In this document: piece after piece, positions 47,447 through 58,105 of the stretch
How the letters are laid out: every line of letters starts with the position of its first letter
Position numbering within the stretch: position 1 is the stretch's first letter
NCBI GenBank assembly: GCA_021784835.1
Contig: JAJYHI010000124.1
Location: 2,492 to 66,491 of the forward strand
DNA: 64,000 nt
Direction: 5' to 3'
Source: a bacterium
Lineage (GTDB): Bacteria; SZUA-79; Acidulodesulfobacterales; Acidulodesulfobacteraceae
Notes under the pieces: model-generated
Seen by the model: the letters and a program-made list of their open reading frames with translations, nothing else
Database searches by the model: none
What the model was told of the DNA's origin: nothing
Translations under genes and position numbers: made by a program

Positions 47447-48460
47447 ATGAGAAAAAATAAGATTTTTATAATTTTAATATCCGCAGTTTTAACGTCGGTT
47501 TTATTTTCCGCAATAATAAAAAATGCAAACGCCGTAATAATAGACCAGGTAATAGCGGTAGTAAATAAAACGCCGATAACTCTATACGATTTTGCAAAAT
47601 TCGACAGACCGGCTTTCGAGCAGTACGAACAGATGCAAAACGAAGCGTCGCAGGGTATTTTTACCCAGGAAGACACGGCGGTTATGTCTAAGACCAAGGC
47701 TGTGCTTAATGCTTTAATAAATAAAATGTTAATCAGGCATGAAGAAGAAAAGGCCGCTATTTATATTGCGCCTAAACAGTTAAAAGCCTATGTAAGGGCG
47801 GTGGCTCTTGCTAATAACTTTACGGTTAAGCAGTTTTTTAAGTTTTTAGCTAAAAAGGGAATAAGTAAAAAAGCGTATCTGAAACAGGTCAAAAATCATT
47901 TTATGGAAGTAGAACTTTTGAGGAAAGTTTTTGGAAATAAAATGGTAATAACAAAAAATCAATTGATAGAGTATTACAGGAAAAACATTGAAGAATTCAG
48001 AGGAGAGCCTCAGGTTGACCTAAAGCTGATTTTTTTAGCCGTTCCTCAAAATGCAAATAAAAAAACTAAGGAAGAAATATACAAAAGGATTTCCGCAATA
48101 AGAGAAAATGCTATATCCGGAACTAAAAGCTTTTCCGGACTTGCAAGGGAATATTCCGAAGACCCTTCCGAAAAAAACGGCGGGAGGATAGGATATGTTT
48201 ATAAAAATAAACTGTCGCCCAATTTTTCCGATATTGCATTCAGGCTGCATGTCGGTCAGATAAGTCCGGTTATAAGGACTAAATTCGGTTATGCTGTATT
48301 GAAATCGGTAGGCAAAAAGATGGGTGCGTTTAGAACTTTTAAACAGGTAAAGCCTGAAATATTTTCGATCCTTGAAAAGCATAGAACGAATAAATACTTA
48401 AGGAAAATTTTAAAAAAAGCAAGAAAAAATTCTTACGTTAAAATATTGATTGCAGCATAA
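47447..48460 (+). CDS. SurA-like periplasmic chaperone/parvulin
   Basis: This 337-residue secreted protein has a hydrophobic signal peptide ending near residue 29 (NANA). The following 'IIDQVIAVVNKTPITLYDF' is the hallmark N-terminus of SurA ('vd.iaavVN...It..dl'). One parvulin domain is seen (about residues 187-290, with 'FSGLAREYSEDPSEKNGGRIGYV' in outline and 'VGQISPVIRTKFGYAVLKSVG'), rather than the two of E. coli SurA. It would assist outer-membrane protein biogenesis. It overlaps the TTG start of pdxA. Confidence 0.88.
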   Translation: MRKNKIFIILISAVLTSVLFSAIIKNANAVIIDQVIAVVNKTPITLYDFAKFDRPAFEQYEQMQNEASQGIFTQEDTAVMSKTKAVLNALINKMLIRHEEEKAAIYIAPKQLKAYVRAVALANNFTVKQFFKFLAKKGISKKAYLKQVKNHFMEVELLRKVFGNKMVITKNQLIEYYRKNIEEFRGEPQVDLKLIFLAVPQNANKKTKEEIYKRISAIRENAISGTKSFSGLAREYSEDPSEKNGGRIGYVYKNKLSPNFSDIAFRLHVGQISPVIRTKFGYAVLKSVGKKMGAFRTFKQVKPEIFSILEKHRTNKYLRKILKKARKNSYVKILIAA

Positions 48461-49508
48461 AAAAGTAGAACTAAAATTGAATGAAGAGAGCCGTTTTATA
48501 GGCATTACTATGGGCGACCCCGGTGGAATAGGGCCGGAAATAGCAATTAAGTCCGTTAAGCATTTCATAGAAAACGAAGCCGAATATATTAAGCCGATTA
48601 TTTTCGGATCTTTTGAAAATATAGAATATACTTCGCAAAATATAATAAAAACCGATATCCCTATAAATTTAATTAAGCCTGATTCTTTTATAGATTATGC
48701 TTATCAAACAGGAAAAATAAACGTAATAGATTTAGCTTCTAAATCTTATGCGCAGGTTAAGTATGGAAACGTTAACCACACTTATGCAAAAGACGTCGAA
48801 AAATTTATAGAAACCGCAGTTGATTTTTCTATAAAAGAAAAAATACTCGGTTTTGCTACTGCTCCTATAAATAAAGATATGATGCTTAAGGGAGGGGCAA
48901 GATTCGGCGGACACACCGAACTATTAGGGTATTTAGCAGGTTCCGACGATTTTGCCATGCTTTTCTATTCGGATAAACTTATTACAATTCTTTCGACTAT
49001 TCATATACCTATTTCGGAAGTTCCAGTTAAAATTACTAAAAATCTGCTAAGAAAAATAATAAAAATTTCTATAGAATGGTTAAAAAAAGACCTGGGGAAA
49101 AATAGTCCTAATATTGCCGTTCTAGGTTTAAATCCTCATGCGGGGGAAAACGGAAGAATAGGAAACGAAGAGAAAGAAATTATAGTTCCCGTTATAGAGG
49201 AATTTAAAAATTATAAAGAAAATATAGCCGGCCCTTTCCCTGCGGATAGTTTTTTTGCCGAAAAATATAAAAAATTCGATTTAATCGTTGCTATGTATCA
49301 CGATCAGGCGTTGATACCTTTTAAACTGCTTTCGTTTCATAAGGGGGTCAACGTTACGGCGGGTTTAAAATTTATCAGGACGTCACCGGTTCACGGAACG
49401 GCTTACGATATTGCCGGTAAGAACGAGGCTGATTGCGGCAGTATGATAGAATCCATAAAATTAGTCGGCAGGATATCGGAGAATAGAAAAAGATGGAAAG
49501 AAAGATAG
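48450..49508 (+). CDS. pdxA: 4-hydroxythreonine-4-phosphate dehydrogenase
   Basis: This 352-residue NAD-dependent, metal-requiring enzyme of pyridoxal phosphate synthesis has '[17 protein letters not shown]' at the N-terminus, the metal-binding His in '[13 protein letters not shown]', '[10 protein letters not shown]', '[13 protein letters not shown]' and '[15 protein letters not shown]'. The TTG at 48450 overlaps the SurA-like gene by 11 bases; another in-frame TTG at 48477 is nearer the conserved start, and neither has a clear ribosome-binding site. It overlaps uvrA by 16 bases. In E. coli surA and pdxA are also neighbours. Confidence 0.93.
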   Translation: MQHKKVELKLNEESRFIGITMGDPGGIGPEIAIKSVKHFIENEAEYIKPIIFGSFENIEYTSQNIIKTDIPINLIKPDSFIDYAYQTGKINVIDLASKSYAQVKYGNVNHTYAKDVEKFIETAVDFSIKEKILGFATAPINKDMMLKGGARFGGHTELLGYLAGSDDFAMLFYSDKLITILSTIHIPISEVPVKITKNLLRKIIKISIEWLKKDLGKNSPNIAVLGLNPHAGENGRIGNEEKEIIVPVIEEFKNYKENIAGPFPADSFFAEKYKKFDLIVAMYHDQALIPFKLLSFHKGVNVTAGLKFIRTSPVHGTAYDIAGKNEADCGSMIESIKLVGRISENRKRWKER

Positions 49509-52309
49509 TTATTAAAGGAGCAAGACAGCATAATTTAAAAAATATAAACGTCGAGATACCCAAAGACAAGCTTGTAGTTATAACGGGACTTTCAGGCTCC
49601 GGCAAATCCTCCCTTGCGTTCGACACCGTATTTGCAGAAGGGCAAAGGAGATATCTTGAATCTCTGTCGTCATATGCGCGGCAGTTCATGGAACAAATGG
49701 ATAAACCGGACGTAGATTCGGTAGAAGGACTTTCTCCGGCCATTTCTATCGAACAAAAGTCCGTCAGTAAAAATCCCCGTTCTACGGTCGGCACAATTAC
49801 CGAAATATACGATTATTTAAGAGTTCTTTTCGCCAGAATAGGTATTCCGTACTGTTATAAGTGCGGTAAAAAAATCGAACCAAAAACCATAGATAGTATG
49901 GTGAAATCGGTTTATTCCAATAAAGCCGGCGAAAAACTTATAGTTCTATCTCCTATAGCAATTAACAGAAAGGGAGAGTTTAAGGCAAAATTCGACGATT
50001 ACTTAAAACATGGTTTTTATAGAATTTATGCCGACGGGAAGGAATATAATTTAGACGAACCGATTAATTTAGACAAAAAAAAGAAGCATAATATAGACTT
50101 AGTCATAGACAGGCTGACAATAAAAGAAGAAAATAAAAAAAGACTGTTCGATTCCATAGAACTTGCTTTAAAATTATCTTCCGGCATATTAAAACTTAGA
50201 TATGAAGACAGGGAAGAAATATTAACCGAAAATTCTATCTGCTTAGACTGCAATATAAGTTACGGCAAACCGGAACCCGCAGTTTTTTCCTTTAACAGCC
50301 CGCAGGGCGCTTGTCCCGAATGCGGCGGTTTGGGTTACAAGGAATATTTTGACGAGGATCTGATAGTTCCCGATAAAAATCTTTCGTTAAAAGAAGATGC
50401 TATAATTATTTTTAAAAATTCTACTCCCGTATATAAAAGCCAAATTTTTAACTCGCTTTCAAAACATTACGGATTTGATTTATATACTCCTTATAAAGAT
50501 TTGAGCGCAGATATAAAGCAGGCATTACTATACGGTTCGGGAGAAGAAAAAATTAAATTTTTCGATGCGACCGGCGGCTCTTCCTATCATTTAAGGCACT
50601 GGGAAGGTATAATACCAATGCTTGAAAGAAATATAGCCGAAGGAAATTATCTGCTGGATCCTAATAAATTCAAATCGGAAAAAGTTTGTCCCGAATGCGG
50701 CGGTTTCAGGTTAAGGAAAGAATCTTTAAGCTATAAAATAGGCGGACTAAATATAGCGGAAATTTCGGATTTAAGCGTTAAAAATGCGCTGGATTTTTTT
50801 AATAAGCTTGAATTAAGCAATTACGAGATTGAAATTGCGGCAAAAATTTTAAACGAGGTTAAAGAAAGGTTAAGGTTTTTAGTAAATGTAGGGCTTGAAT
50901 ATCTGACTCTTTCAAGGCAGGCGCAGACGCTGTCGGGTGGGGAATCGCAGAGGATAAGGTTAGCTTCGCAAATAGGTTCCGGACTTACCGGCGTTTTATA
51001 CGTAATGGACGAGCCGAGTATAGGACTGCATATGCGGGATAACGAGAGGCTTCTTAAGACCATTTTTGAATTGCGGGATAAAGGCAACAGTCTGATAGTC
51101 GTGGAGCACGACGAAACTACAATGCTCAAATCAGACTATATAATCGATATGGGTCCAGGTGCGGGGAAGAACGGCGGCTACGTTATAGCGCACGGAACTC
51201 CGGAAGAAATTATGAAAAATCCGGATTCTTTAACCGGCAAATATTTGACGGGGCAGTTAAAAATTCCGATACCCGAATTCAGAAGGGAGCATTTATCCGG
51301 TTATTTAGAAATAAAAGGCGCAAATATGAATAATTTAAAAAATATAGACGTTAAAATCCCGCTGAATAATTTTGTATGTATAACGGGAGTTTCAGGGTCG
51401 GGGAAAAGCACTTTGATTTTGGATACTCTATATCAGGCGGTTTTTGCCTACAAGAACGGTTACGCCGTCGATTTTAAGAGGTTTAATATCGATGCTATAA
51501 AGAACGTAGATTATTTCGACAGAGTAGTTAATATAGACCAGTCGCCTATAGGAAGAACTCCAAGGTCTAATCCTGCAACATATACCGGAATTTTTACTTT
51601 AATAAGGGAAATTTTCGCCGGCACTAAAGAATCGAAATCAAGGGGCTACGATCCCGGCAGATTCAGTTTTAACGTTAAAGGAGGCAGATGCGAAGCCTGC
51701 AGCGGAGACGGCGTAAAAAAAATAGAAATGCTTTTTATGCCCGACGTTTATGTTATGTGCGACGTATGCAAAGGTAAAAGATATAATGCCCCTACGTTAG
51801 AAATCACTTATAAAAATAAAAATATTTACGACGTTTTAAATATGACGGTTAAAGAAGCTTACGATTTTTTTAACGCTATTCCGCCGCTTGCCCATAAACT
51901 AAAATTTTTAATAGACGTCGGATTAGATTATATAAATCTAGGCCAGCTTGCAACCACGCTTTCGGGAGGCGAAGCCCAGAGAATAAAGCTGTCGAAAGAA
52001 TTATCGAGACCGGGACAGTATAAAACATTATATATACTTGACGAACCGACGACAGGGCTTCATTTCGACGATATCAGCAAGCTTTTGACCATATTAAACC
52101 TTCTCGTAGAAGCCGGAAATACCGTTATAGTTATCGAACACAATTTAGATGTCATAAAATCCGCAGATTACATAATAGATATGGGTCCGGAAGGCGGCGA
52201 AGGTGGCGGCAGGATAATAGCTACCGGAACGCCCGAAGAGATTTCCGTTAACAAGAGTTCGTCTATCGGTAAATATTTATCCAGATTAACAGATTTTAAT
52301 TTCAAATAA
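49493..52309 (+). CDS. uvrA: excinuclease ABC subunit A
   Basis: This 938-residue DNA-damage recognition ATPase of nucleotide excision repair has two ABC modules with Walker A (GLSGSGKSS near residue 33; GVSGSGKST near 636), two LSGGE signatures, Walker B '[14 protein letters not shown]' and '[14 protein letters not shown]', and zinc-binding CxxC motifs ([21 protein letters not shown]...CDVCKG). Length and order are normal. The start overlaps pdxA. Mfd is encoded upstream on the same strand. Confidence 0.97.
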   Translation: MERKIVIKGARQHNLKNINVEIPKDKLVVITGLSGSGKSSLAFDTVFAEGQRRYLESLSSYARQFMEQMDKPDVDSVEGLSPAISIEQKSVSKNPRSTVGTITEIYDYLRVLFARIGIPYCYKCGKKIEPKTIDSMVKSVYSNKAGEKLIVLSPIAINRKGEFKAKFDDYLKHGFYRIYADGKEYNLDEPINLDKKKKHNIDLVIDRLTIKEENKKRLFDSIELALKLSSGILKLRYEDREEILTENSICLDCNISYGKPEPAVFSFNSPQGACPECGGLGYKEYFDEDLIVPDKNLSLKEDAIIIFKNSTPVYKSQIFNSLSKHYGFDLYTPYKDLSADIKQALLYGSGEEKIKFFDATGGSSYHLRHWEGIIPMLERNIAEGNYLLDPNKFKSEKVCPECGGFRLRKESLSYKIGGLNIAEISDLSVKNALDFFNKLELSNYEIEIAAKILNEVKERLRFLVNVGLEYLTLSRQAQTLSGGESQRIRLASQIGSGLTGVLYVMDEPSIGLHMRDNERLLKTIFELRDKGNSLIVVEHDETTMLKSDYIIDMGPGAGKNGGYVIAHGTPEEIMKNPDSLTGKYLTGQLKIPIPEFRREHLSGYLEIKGANMNNLKNIDVKIPLNNFVCITGVSGSGKSTLILDTLYQAVFAYKNGYAVDFKRFNIDAIKNVDYFDRVVNIDQSPIGRTPRSNPATYTGIFTLIREIFAGTKESKSRGYDPGRFSFNVKGGRCEACSGDGVKKIEMLFMPDVYVMCDVCKGKRYNAPTLEITYKNKNIYDVLNMTVKEAYDFFNAIPPLAHKLKFLIDVGLDYINLGQLATTLSGGEAQRIKLSKELSRPGQYKTLYILDEPTTGLHFDDISKLLTILNLLVEAGNTVIVIEHNLDVIKSADYIIDMGPEGGEGGGRIIATGTPEEISVNKSSSIGKYLSRLTDFNFK

Positions 52310-52694
52310 TTTCATATCATTTCTTTTTATTTCATATCTTTTCATAAAATAGCATAATAATCTAAATTAAATTCAGACCGATTCCATTTTTACACGCATA
52401 ACAAAAGACATAGTTTTATAAGCGCAGTAAAGGATGCCCGCAGAGACTATTATTGAATTATCGCTTTAATCCTGCAATTTATAAGCAATAATTCCTGCAT
52501 TATTAATCGTAATTTTGCTTTAAGGCTTGTATAAAGGCTATTTTATATCGGTCATATCTAAATTTTAATAAAAATATTTCATGGCATAGAAAATGCTTCC
52601 TAACTATATTATATTTAGGATTTTATGCTTTTATATAAATTATTATTTTATTTTTTTTATTAATCGCTTTTATTTTTTAATAATTGGAGGAACA
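52310..52694 (+). other. non-coding region before the H+-ATPase gene
   Basis: This 385-base AT-rich gap has no gene I can support. The 10-mer ATTTCATATC occurs twice (52309-52318 and 52329-52338), 20 bases apart, about two helical turns. TCCTAA (52598-52603) and TTAGGA (52615-52620) can pair over an 11-base loop. No convincing -35/-10 pair was found. A long regulated leader is possible. Confidence 0.4.
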
Positions 52695-55124
52695 ATGGCT
52701 GAAAAAGCATTAGAGCATGAGTACATCTGCCTAACTACCGAACAGGCAAACAAGAAGATTGAAGTATGCGGCTTGAACGCCGTAGAAGAAGAGAAAAGAA
52801 ACCCGGTAAAAGAATTTTTGAAAAGATTCTGGGGACCTATTCCATGGATGCTTGAATTTGCAGCTCTTCTAGAAATAATAGTAGGAATAACAAGAAAACA
52901 GGACGTAAAGTTTATTGAAGCCGCAATAATTTTAGCCCTTTTAATATTTAACAGCATAATGTCTTTTATGCATGAAGGCAAAGCACAGAAAGCTCTTGAA
53001 CTTTTAAAGCAGCGTCTATCGGTCAAAGCGAGGGTTATGAGGGACGACAAATGGACGATATTAGACGCAAAATATCTCGTTCCCGACGATATCATACATT
53101 TAAGGATGGGCGATTTTGTTCCTGCGGATATTAAGATACTGGACAGCCAGATACAATTAGACCAGTCGGCGCTCACGGGGGAGTCTCTTCCTATAGAAGC
53201 CGAGACTGGAAGCGTTGCCTATTCCGGTTCGGTAGTAAAAAGAGGCGAAGCAACAGGAATCGTCGTAGCTACGGGAAAGGAGAGTTACTTCGGAAAAACC
53301 GCCGAACTTGTTAAAATTGCTAAGACCAAGAGCAATCTGTCGAAACTTATTTTTAAAATAGTCAAGTATATGATTTATATGGATTTTATTCTGCTTGCGT
53401 TTTTTCTGGTTTACGCTCTTTCACACGGTTTCAGTCCGGCAGACACTATAGTATTTATATTAGTTATTTTAATAGCCGCTATTCCTATTGCACTTCCGGC
53501 TACTTATACGCTTTCCACGGCATTAGGAGCAGTCGAACTCTCAAAAAAAGGCGTTCTTACCACTAAATTATCCGCCATAGAAGAGTCTGCGGCAATGACG
53601 GTTCTTTGTTCGGATAAGACAGGAACGCTTACGGAAAATAAGGTTATACTGGAAGATATAACTCCTGTGGGAGAACATACGAAAGAAGAACTTTTAACTT
53701 ACTCTATTATGGCAAGCGACGAGAAAAGCCAGGATGCATTAGACGACGCTATATTTAAAGTTACTAACCCGATGAACTTAAAGCCTGAAGGGGAGAGGGT
53801 TTCTTTTACGCCCTTCGATCCTGCCACCAAAAGAACCGAAGGTCTCTACAAAGCCGGCGGGGAAGAAGTCAAAATATTCAAAGGACAGCCGGCAACGATA
53901 TGGAATCTTGCGCAGAAAGGCACCGAAACGGCATACAAATATGAAAATATCGAAAAAGAACTTGCGCAGAAAGGCGAAAGAGTTCTTGCAACGGCTTACG
54001 AGAAAGGCGGAAAGTATGAATTTTTAGGGTTTTTAGGGTTTATGGACCCTGAAAGACCCGATTCTAAACCGCTTGTTCAGGAACTTCGCAATCTCGGCGT
54101 CAGAGTTATAATGTTAACCGGCGATACCGCAATTACCGCTAAAACCATTGCCAAAAGATTAGATATAGGCGATAAGGTTTGTGAAAGAAAAGAGCTTATT
54201 GAAATGAGCAAAGACAAAGAAAAAGAAAAAAACCTTGCTGATTTCGACGTGTTCGGGGGTATTTATCCGGAAGATAAATACAATATAGTTAAAGCTTTAC
54301 AGGATAACAACTATATAGTAGGCATGACCGGCGACGGAGTTAACGATTCTCCGGCGCTAAAGCAGGCAGAGGTAGGTATAGCGGTTTCCGGTTCTACGGA
54401 CGTCGCTAAAGCCGCCGCAAGTATAGTGCTTACCGATCCGGGTTTATCCGATATCGTATCTGCGATAAAAACCAGCAGGGAAATATTTCAGAGAATGGCC
54501 ACTTGGGTTCTTAATAAGATAGCTAAAACAATAGAGATTTCTTTCTTTACTATATTCGGTATTATTCTTATGAACTATTATTATAATACGCCGGCAAAAA
54601 ATTCGTTTATAATTACCCCCGTGCTTGTAATTTTATTGCTTTTTACCAACGATTTCGTTACTATGTCTATTTCGACAGACAATGTTAAGCATTCGCTAAA
54701 ACCAAACGAGTGGAAGATTAAAAATATGGTCATAGGTTCGGTGGCTATGGGCGTATTTCAATTGATTTTCTCTTTTGGCGCCCTTGTTTATTATAAGATG
54801 CAGGGCCATTACGATATGGACCAAATTGCGACTATAGTGTTTTTAATAATGGTGTTTACCGGACAAGGAGTACTTTATTTAGTCAGAACGGCCGATTATT
54901 TTTATAAGAGCGCGCCGTCAAAATATATGCTTATTGCCACTATAGCGGATTTAATAGTCGTCTCGATGCTGGCATGGTTCGGCATAAGTTTCGAGAATCA
55001 TCCGCTTATAGCGCGGATACCGTTTACGGAGATAATCAGGCTTTATATATTCGGAGCTGTTTATCTGTTCTTAGTCGATATAATAAAAGTAAGGATTTTC
55101 AGGAAATATAACGTGAGGCCTTAG
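52695..55124 (+). CDS. P-type H+-ATPase (P3A, plasma-membrane type)
   Basis: This 809-residue P3A-type pump would export protons at ATP expense. It shows TGES (161-164) of the actuator, 'PIALPATYTLSTALGA' of TM4, the phosphorylated DKTGT (D307), 'GDGVNDSPALKQAEVGIAV' of the hinge, and 'TNDFVTMSISTDNV' of TM6, equivalent to the proton-carrying Asp segment of plant and fungal pumps. There is no C-terminal regulatory tail beyond about 20 residues. The ORF extends to an ATG at 52593, but the ATG at 52695 has GGAGG at good spacing and matches the family. In acid-adapted bacteria and archaea such pumps keep cytoplasmic pH. Confidence 0.93.
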   Translation: MAEKALEHEYICLTTEQANKKIEVCGLNAVEEEKRNPVKEFLKRFWGPIPWMLEFAALLEIIVGITRKQDVKFIEAAIILALLIFNSIMSFMHEGKAQKALELLKQRLSVKARVMRDDKWTILDAKYLVPDDIIHLRMGDFVPADIKILDSQIQLDQSALTGESLPIEAETGSVAYSGSVVKRGEATGIVVATGKESYFGKTAELVKIAKTKSNLSKLIFKIVKYMIYMDFILLAFFLVYALSHGFSPADTIVFILVILIAAIPIALPATYTLSTALGAVELSKKGVLTTKLSAIEESAAMTVLCSDKTGTLTENKVILEDITPVGEHTKEELLTYSIMASDEKSQDALDDAIFKVTNPMNLKPEGERVSFTPFDPATKRTEGLYKAGGEEVKIFKGQPATIWNLAQKGTETAYKYENIEKELAQKGERVLATAYEKGGKYEFLGFLGFMDPERPDSKPLVQELRNLGVRVIMLTGDTAITAKTIAKRLDIGDKVCERKELIEMSKDKEKEKNLADFDVFGGIYPEDKYNIVKALQDNNYIVGMTGDGVNDSPALKQAEVGIAVSGSTDVAKAAASIVLTDPGLSDIVSAIKTSREIFQRMATWVLNKIAKTIEISFFTIFGIILMNYYYNTPAKNSFIITPVLVILLLFTNDFVTMSISTDNVKHSLKPNEWKIKNMVIGSVAMGVFQLIFSFGALVYYKMQGHYDMDQIATIVFLIMVFTGQGVLYLVRTADYFYKSAPSKYMLIATIADLIVVSMLAWFGISFENHPLIARIPFTEIIRLYIFGAVYLFLVDIIKVRIFRKYNVRP

Positions 55125-55141
55125 TGCCGCCTGAAATTTGC

Positions 55142-55183
55142 CTCATCCGCTCTAATTTATAAAGAGCGGATGAGATTTTGTTT
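55142..55183 (+). terminator. terminator after the H+-ATPase gene
   Basis: CTCATCCGCTCT (55142-55153) pairs perfectly with AGAGCGGATGAG (55163-55174) across a 9-base loop, followed by ATTTTGTTT. It lies between convergent genes and may serve both strands. Confidence 0.8.
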
Positions 55184-56180
55184 ATATAAGTTTTTCGTAA
55201 ATTTCGTATCGCTTTAATTTCCTCCACAGCGTAGAGTATGAAATATCCAATATTTTACATGCCTTATTTCTTTTATATTTTGCTTTTTTCAAAGCGGATA
55301 TAATTCTGCTTTTTTCGGACGTAATATCGAAAATATCTTCTACGTCGTTTTGGTTTGATTCAACCTTATAATTTTCCTGCAATTTTTGAGTCCTGCGTTT
55401 TTCTTTTATCGTATGGCGGCGTATATCGATTCCGCACTCTTTAAGGGATTGGACTTTTTTGCATCCGTCGTAATTTAAAATAAGAATTCTGTCAAGAGCC
55501 GAAGTCATTTCCCTGATATTTCCCGGCCACCCGTATTCGAGACATTCTTCCATAAATTTTTTACAATAAGAAATTTTCAAGCTTTTTAAATAATTTTCGA
55601 TAAAATATCTTATAAAATTAGGTCTTTGCCTCAGAGGAGGGATGTTTACGTTAATAGTCGAAATCCTATAATAAAAATCTTCCCTCATAAATCCGGTCGT
55701 TATTTTTTCTTCGATATTTGAATTGGTGGAGAATGCCGTCCATAAGTTTAACAATTCCGGCACCGTACTGCCTACTTTTTCGCAAACGCGATAATCCAGG
55801 AAGTATAATAGTTTAGACTGGTTGTCCATAGTTAAAGTGTCCACGTCGTCGAAAAATAATACTCCGTTATCTGCAGTTTGCGCTTTTCCATTAGTGGTTT
55901 CTACGGCGCCTGTAAATGCTCCCTTTAAATGTCCGCAAAGCACAGATTGAAAAAGCTCGCCGGATAAATTAAAACAGGAAACGGTTACTAAAGGTTTTGA
56001 CGGAAAAATTTTTTTTGATACAAAATTAATCAGCGTAGTTTTTCCGGTGCCTGTTTCACCTTGAATGAGAAGATTTGTTTTAGTCTTTGCAGCTTTTTCT
56101 ATGATTTTTATGCATTTCCCTATTCTTGAATCGGGAAACTCTTCTGCGTAGCGTTCTATTAATTCATTCTGTAAATTCAT
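55182..56180 (-). CDS. sigma54-type AAA+ activator without receiver domain
   Basis: This 332-residue enhancer-binding-protein-like regulator starts directly with the AAA+ domain: Walker A GETGTGKT (41-48), the sigma54 loop GAFTGA (87-92), Walker B with D111-D112 (normally D-E), 'REDFYYRISTINVNIPPLRQRP' (outline) and WPGNIREM. The C-terminal Fis-type helix-turn-helix is at about residues 293-328. No input domain precedes it, as in PspF, so activity would be set by a partner or by expression. It is convergent to the H+-ATPase gene and divergent from the bc operon. The target promoters are unknown. Confidence 0.85.
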   Translation of the reverse strand: MNLQNELIERYAEEFPDSRIGKCIKIIEKAAKTKTNLLIQGETGTGKTTLINFVSKKIFPSKPLVTVSCFNLSGELFQSVLCGHLKGAFTGAVETTNGKAQTADNGVLFFDDVDTLTMDNQSKLLYFLDYRVCEKVGSTVPELLNLWTAFSTNSNIEEKITTGFMREDFYYRISTINVNIPPLRQRPNFIRYFIENYLKSLKISYCKKFMEECLEYGWPGNIREMTSALDRILILNYDGCKKVQSLKECGIDIRRHTIKEKRRTQKLQENYKVESNQNDVEDIFDITSEKSRIISALKKAKYKRNKACKILDISYSTLWRKLKRYEIYEKLI

Positions 56181-56336
56181 TTTAGATGTAGGATGCAGAT
56201 AAAATTATTGATTAATTCGCATAATGCAAAAGCTTTTTATTTCTTATACAACATTTTTAATTTAAAATCAAATTTTTAATGGAGTTTTTAATGTAGTTTT
56301 TAAGAGAGTTTAAAAACGACAGATCAAAAAAATATA

Positions 56337-56365
56337 TTGACTTTTTGCTTCTTAAGTGATAAAAA
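56337..56365 (+). promoter_or_regulatory. candidate promoter of the bc operon
   Basis: TTGACT (56337-56342) and TAAAAA (56360-56365) are 17 bases apart in the 275-base gap between the divergent activator gene and the Rieske gene. The -10 is only a partial match. No GG-N10-GC sigma54 element was found in the gap by eye. Confidence 0.35.
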
Positions 56366-56455
56366 ATAATATTTAGTGTTTTAAAAATACCGTGGATATT
56401 AAGGGTTGAAAACCATATGTATAACTAAATAAATTATTTTAATAAGGGGGGTAAA

Positions 56456-56977
56456 ATGACTAAAAGTTCGGAAGATTCGCCGTCAAGGCGAACTTTTATG
56501 ACCGTTGTAATCGGATTAATTTCGGCCGTAATAGGCGTTGCCGTTGCAATACCTATACTTGGCGAAGTTTTAAGTCCATTGTTCAAAAAAAGAGACATAG
56601 TATGGGCTGAACTTGGCAAAATCGACGACTTAAATAAAATCGAGCCTTTAACGCCAAAGTTTGTTCCGGTTTATTTCAGGGTAAAAGAAGGCTGGACAAT
56701 CAACACGCTTCCAAGACAGGTTATAGTCGTTAAAGACATAACCGGAAAACTTTATTTCTTTTCAAATCAATGTACGCATTTAGGATGTCCTCTCCACTGG
56801 ATACCTGCAAGACAAAAGTTTTTATGCCCGTGCCACGGCGGTATGTTTAACGTTCTAGGCAAGGTAGTGGGTGGTCCGCCGCCAAGACCTTTATTTCAAT
56901 GGGTTTATAAAGTAAATAGCGGTAAAGTTTTAATTCAAAATAAGTTTATCGATAATCCAAAGGATAGGGGGGTCTGA
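56456..56977 (+). CDS. petA: Rieske iron-sulfur protein
   Basis: This 173-residue subunit of a bc-type quinol:cytochrome c oxidoreductase has a Tat-like SRRTF motif (residues 10-14) and a hydrophobic anchor (15-38). The cluster-binding boxes are CTHLGC (106-111) and CPCHGG (124-129), with a disulphide Cys in each box as usual. 'GGPPPRPL' follows. A strong ribosome-binding site (aagggggg) precedes it. It opens an operon with cytochrome b (1-base overlap) and a cytochrome c membrane protein. Confidence 0.95.
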   Translation: MTKSSEDSPSRRTFMTVVIGLISAVIGVAVAIPILGEVLSPLFKKRDIVWAELGKIDDLNKIEPLTPKFVPVYFRVKEGWTINTLPRQVIVVKDITGKLYFFSNQCTHLGCPLHWIPARQKFLCPCHGGMFNVLGKVVGGPPPRPLFQWVYKVNSGKVLIQNKFIDNPKDRGV

Positions 56978-58083
56978 TGTTTAAAAAAATTCAGGAATGG
57001 TTTGACGAAAGAATTGGTCTCACCGAACTAATAAATGAGTTTAACGGCGAAAGGATACCTGCAAGGGGCGGTTGGGCATATACTTTCGGCAGTTTGCTCG
57101 CTTTTCTTTTCATAATTCAGGTAGTAACGGGAATGTTCCTTTTGTTTTATTACGTGCCGTATTTTCCGATGGCAAGAAATTCTACCTATTTTATAAAGCA
57201 TCATGTTTTATTGGGCAATATTCTCCTCGGTATTCATTTATGGGGTGCGTTTACCATGATTTTTATTCTTCTCGTGCACATGTCCAGGGTTTATTTTTCC
57301 GGTTCATATAAAAAGCCGAGAGAAATGCAATGGGTTGCGGGAATGGTTTTATTCTCCGTCGTAGTAATACTTGGTTTGACGGGTTATATGCTTATAGGAA
57401 ACGAAAATTCGTGGTGGACGATAAACGTTTTAGATAATGTAGCATCGCATATGCCGATTATCGGCGGTTTTTTGAGGATAATAGTAAAAGGCGGGACAGA
57501 AACGTCGGTTTTGACTATGCAGCATATATTTGCTATTCACGTTTGGCTTTTGCCGATAGTGGTCATTATGTTTATACCTATACATATTTTCTTGGTCAGG
57601 AAGACCGGAGAGCAGGGTATGGCGCTGGAATACAAAAACAGCAAACTCTCGGACGACGACGTTAATAAATGGAAACATCCGGATGCAACGGTTCCTTTTT
57701 TTCCCGACCAGCTTTTTAAGGATATGATAGTGGCGCTCGGCGTATTTGCCGTGATTTATTTCCTCGCCGTTTATTATGGAGCGGCCATAGGGCCTATGTA
57801 CAGACCTCTTGCTTTAAATTTCGCGCCGGAAGCAGACTGGTATTTCTTGGCAAACGAGGAACTTCTTAAATATTTCCCGGGTCACGGACTTATAATATTT
57901 TCCACGTTTCTTGTCCCTGCGATAGGTTTCGCGATACTTTTCGTATTGCCGTTTATCGACAGGGGGCACGAAAGAAGTCCTTTTAAAAGACCTGCCGCAA
58001 CGGTGCTTGGGATTTTGTTTCTCCTTTTGTTAGTTTACTTAACATTAATCGGCGGCGAACCAAAAGCGCCTGCTACCGTATAA
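56977..58083 (+). CDS. petB: cytochrome b of a bc-type complex
   Basis: This 368-residue, fused cytochrome b (b6 plus subunit-IV-like part) has eight predicted TM segments. Heme ligands in TM2 are 'GIHLWGAFTMIFILLVHMSR', with 13 residues between the His, and in TM4 'AIHVWLLPIVVIMFIPIH', with 14 residues between them, as in cytochrome b6. The quinol-site PEWY is replaced by ADWY ('FAPEADWYFL'). The C-terminal half ends with 'FIDRGHERSPFKRP', typical of subunit IV. It would transfer electrons from quinol to the Rieske protein while moving protons. Confidence 0.93.
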   Translation: MFKKIQEWFDERIGLTELINEFNGERIPARGGWAYTFGSLLAFLFIIQVVTGMFLLFYYVPYFPMARNSTYFIKHHVLLGNILLGIHLWGAFTMIFILLVHMSRVYFSGSYKKPREMQWVAGMVLFSVVVILGLTGYMLIGNENSWWTINVLDNVASHMPIIGGFLRIIVKGGTETSVLTMQHIFAIHVWLLPIVVIMFIPIHIFLVRKTGEQGMALEYKNSKLSDDDVNKWKHPDATVPFFPDQLFKDMIVALGVFAVIYFLAVYYGAAIGPMYRPLALNFAPEADWYFLANEELLKYFPGHGLIIFSTFLVPAIGFAILFVLPFIDRGHERSPFKRPAATVLGILFLLLLVYLTLIGGEPKAPATV

Positions 58084-58105
58084 AATAAAAAGAGGAGTAA
58101 ATACG

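Noticed and set aside
52593..52694. 34-residue hydrophobic N-terminal extension of the H+-ATPase
   Set aside because: GGAGG precedes the ATG at 52695, and the extension is low-complexity AT-driven sequence not expected in the family.
56181..56455. sigma54 promoter (-24/-12) for the bc operon
   Set aside because: No GG-N10-GC arrangement was found by eye in the gap despite the neighbouring sigma54-type activator.
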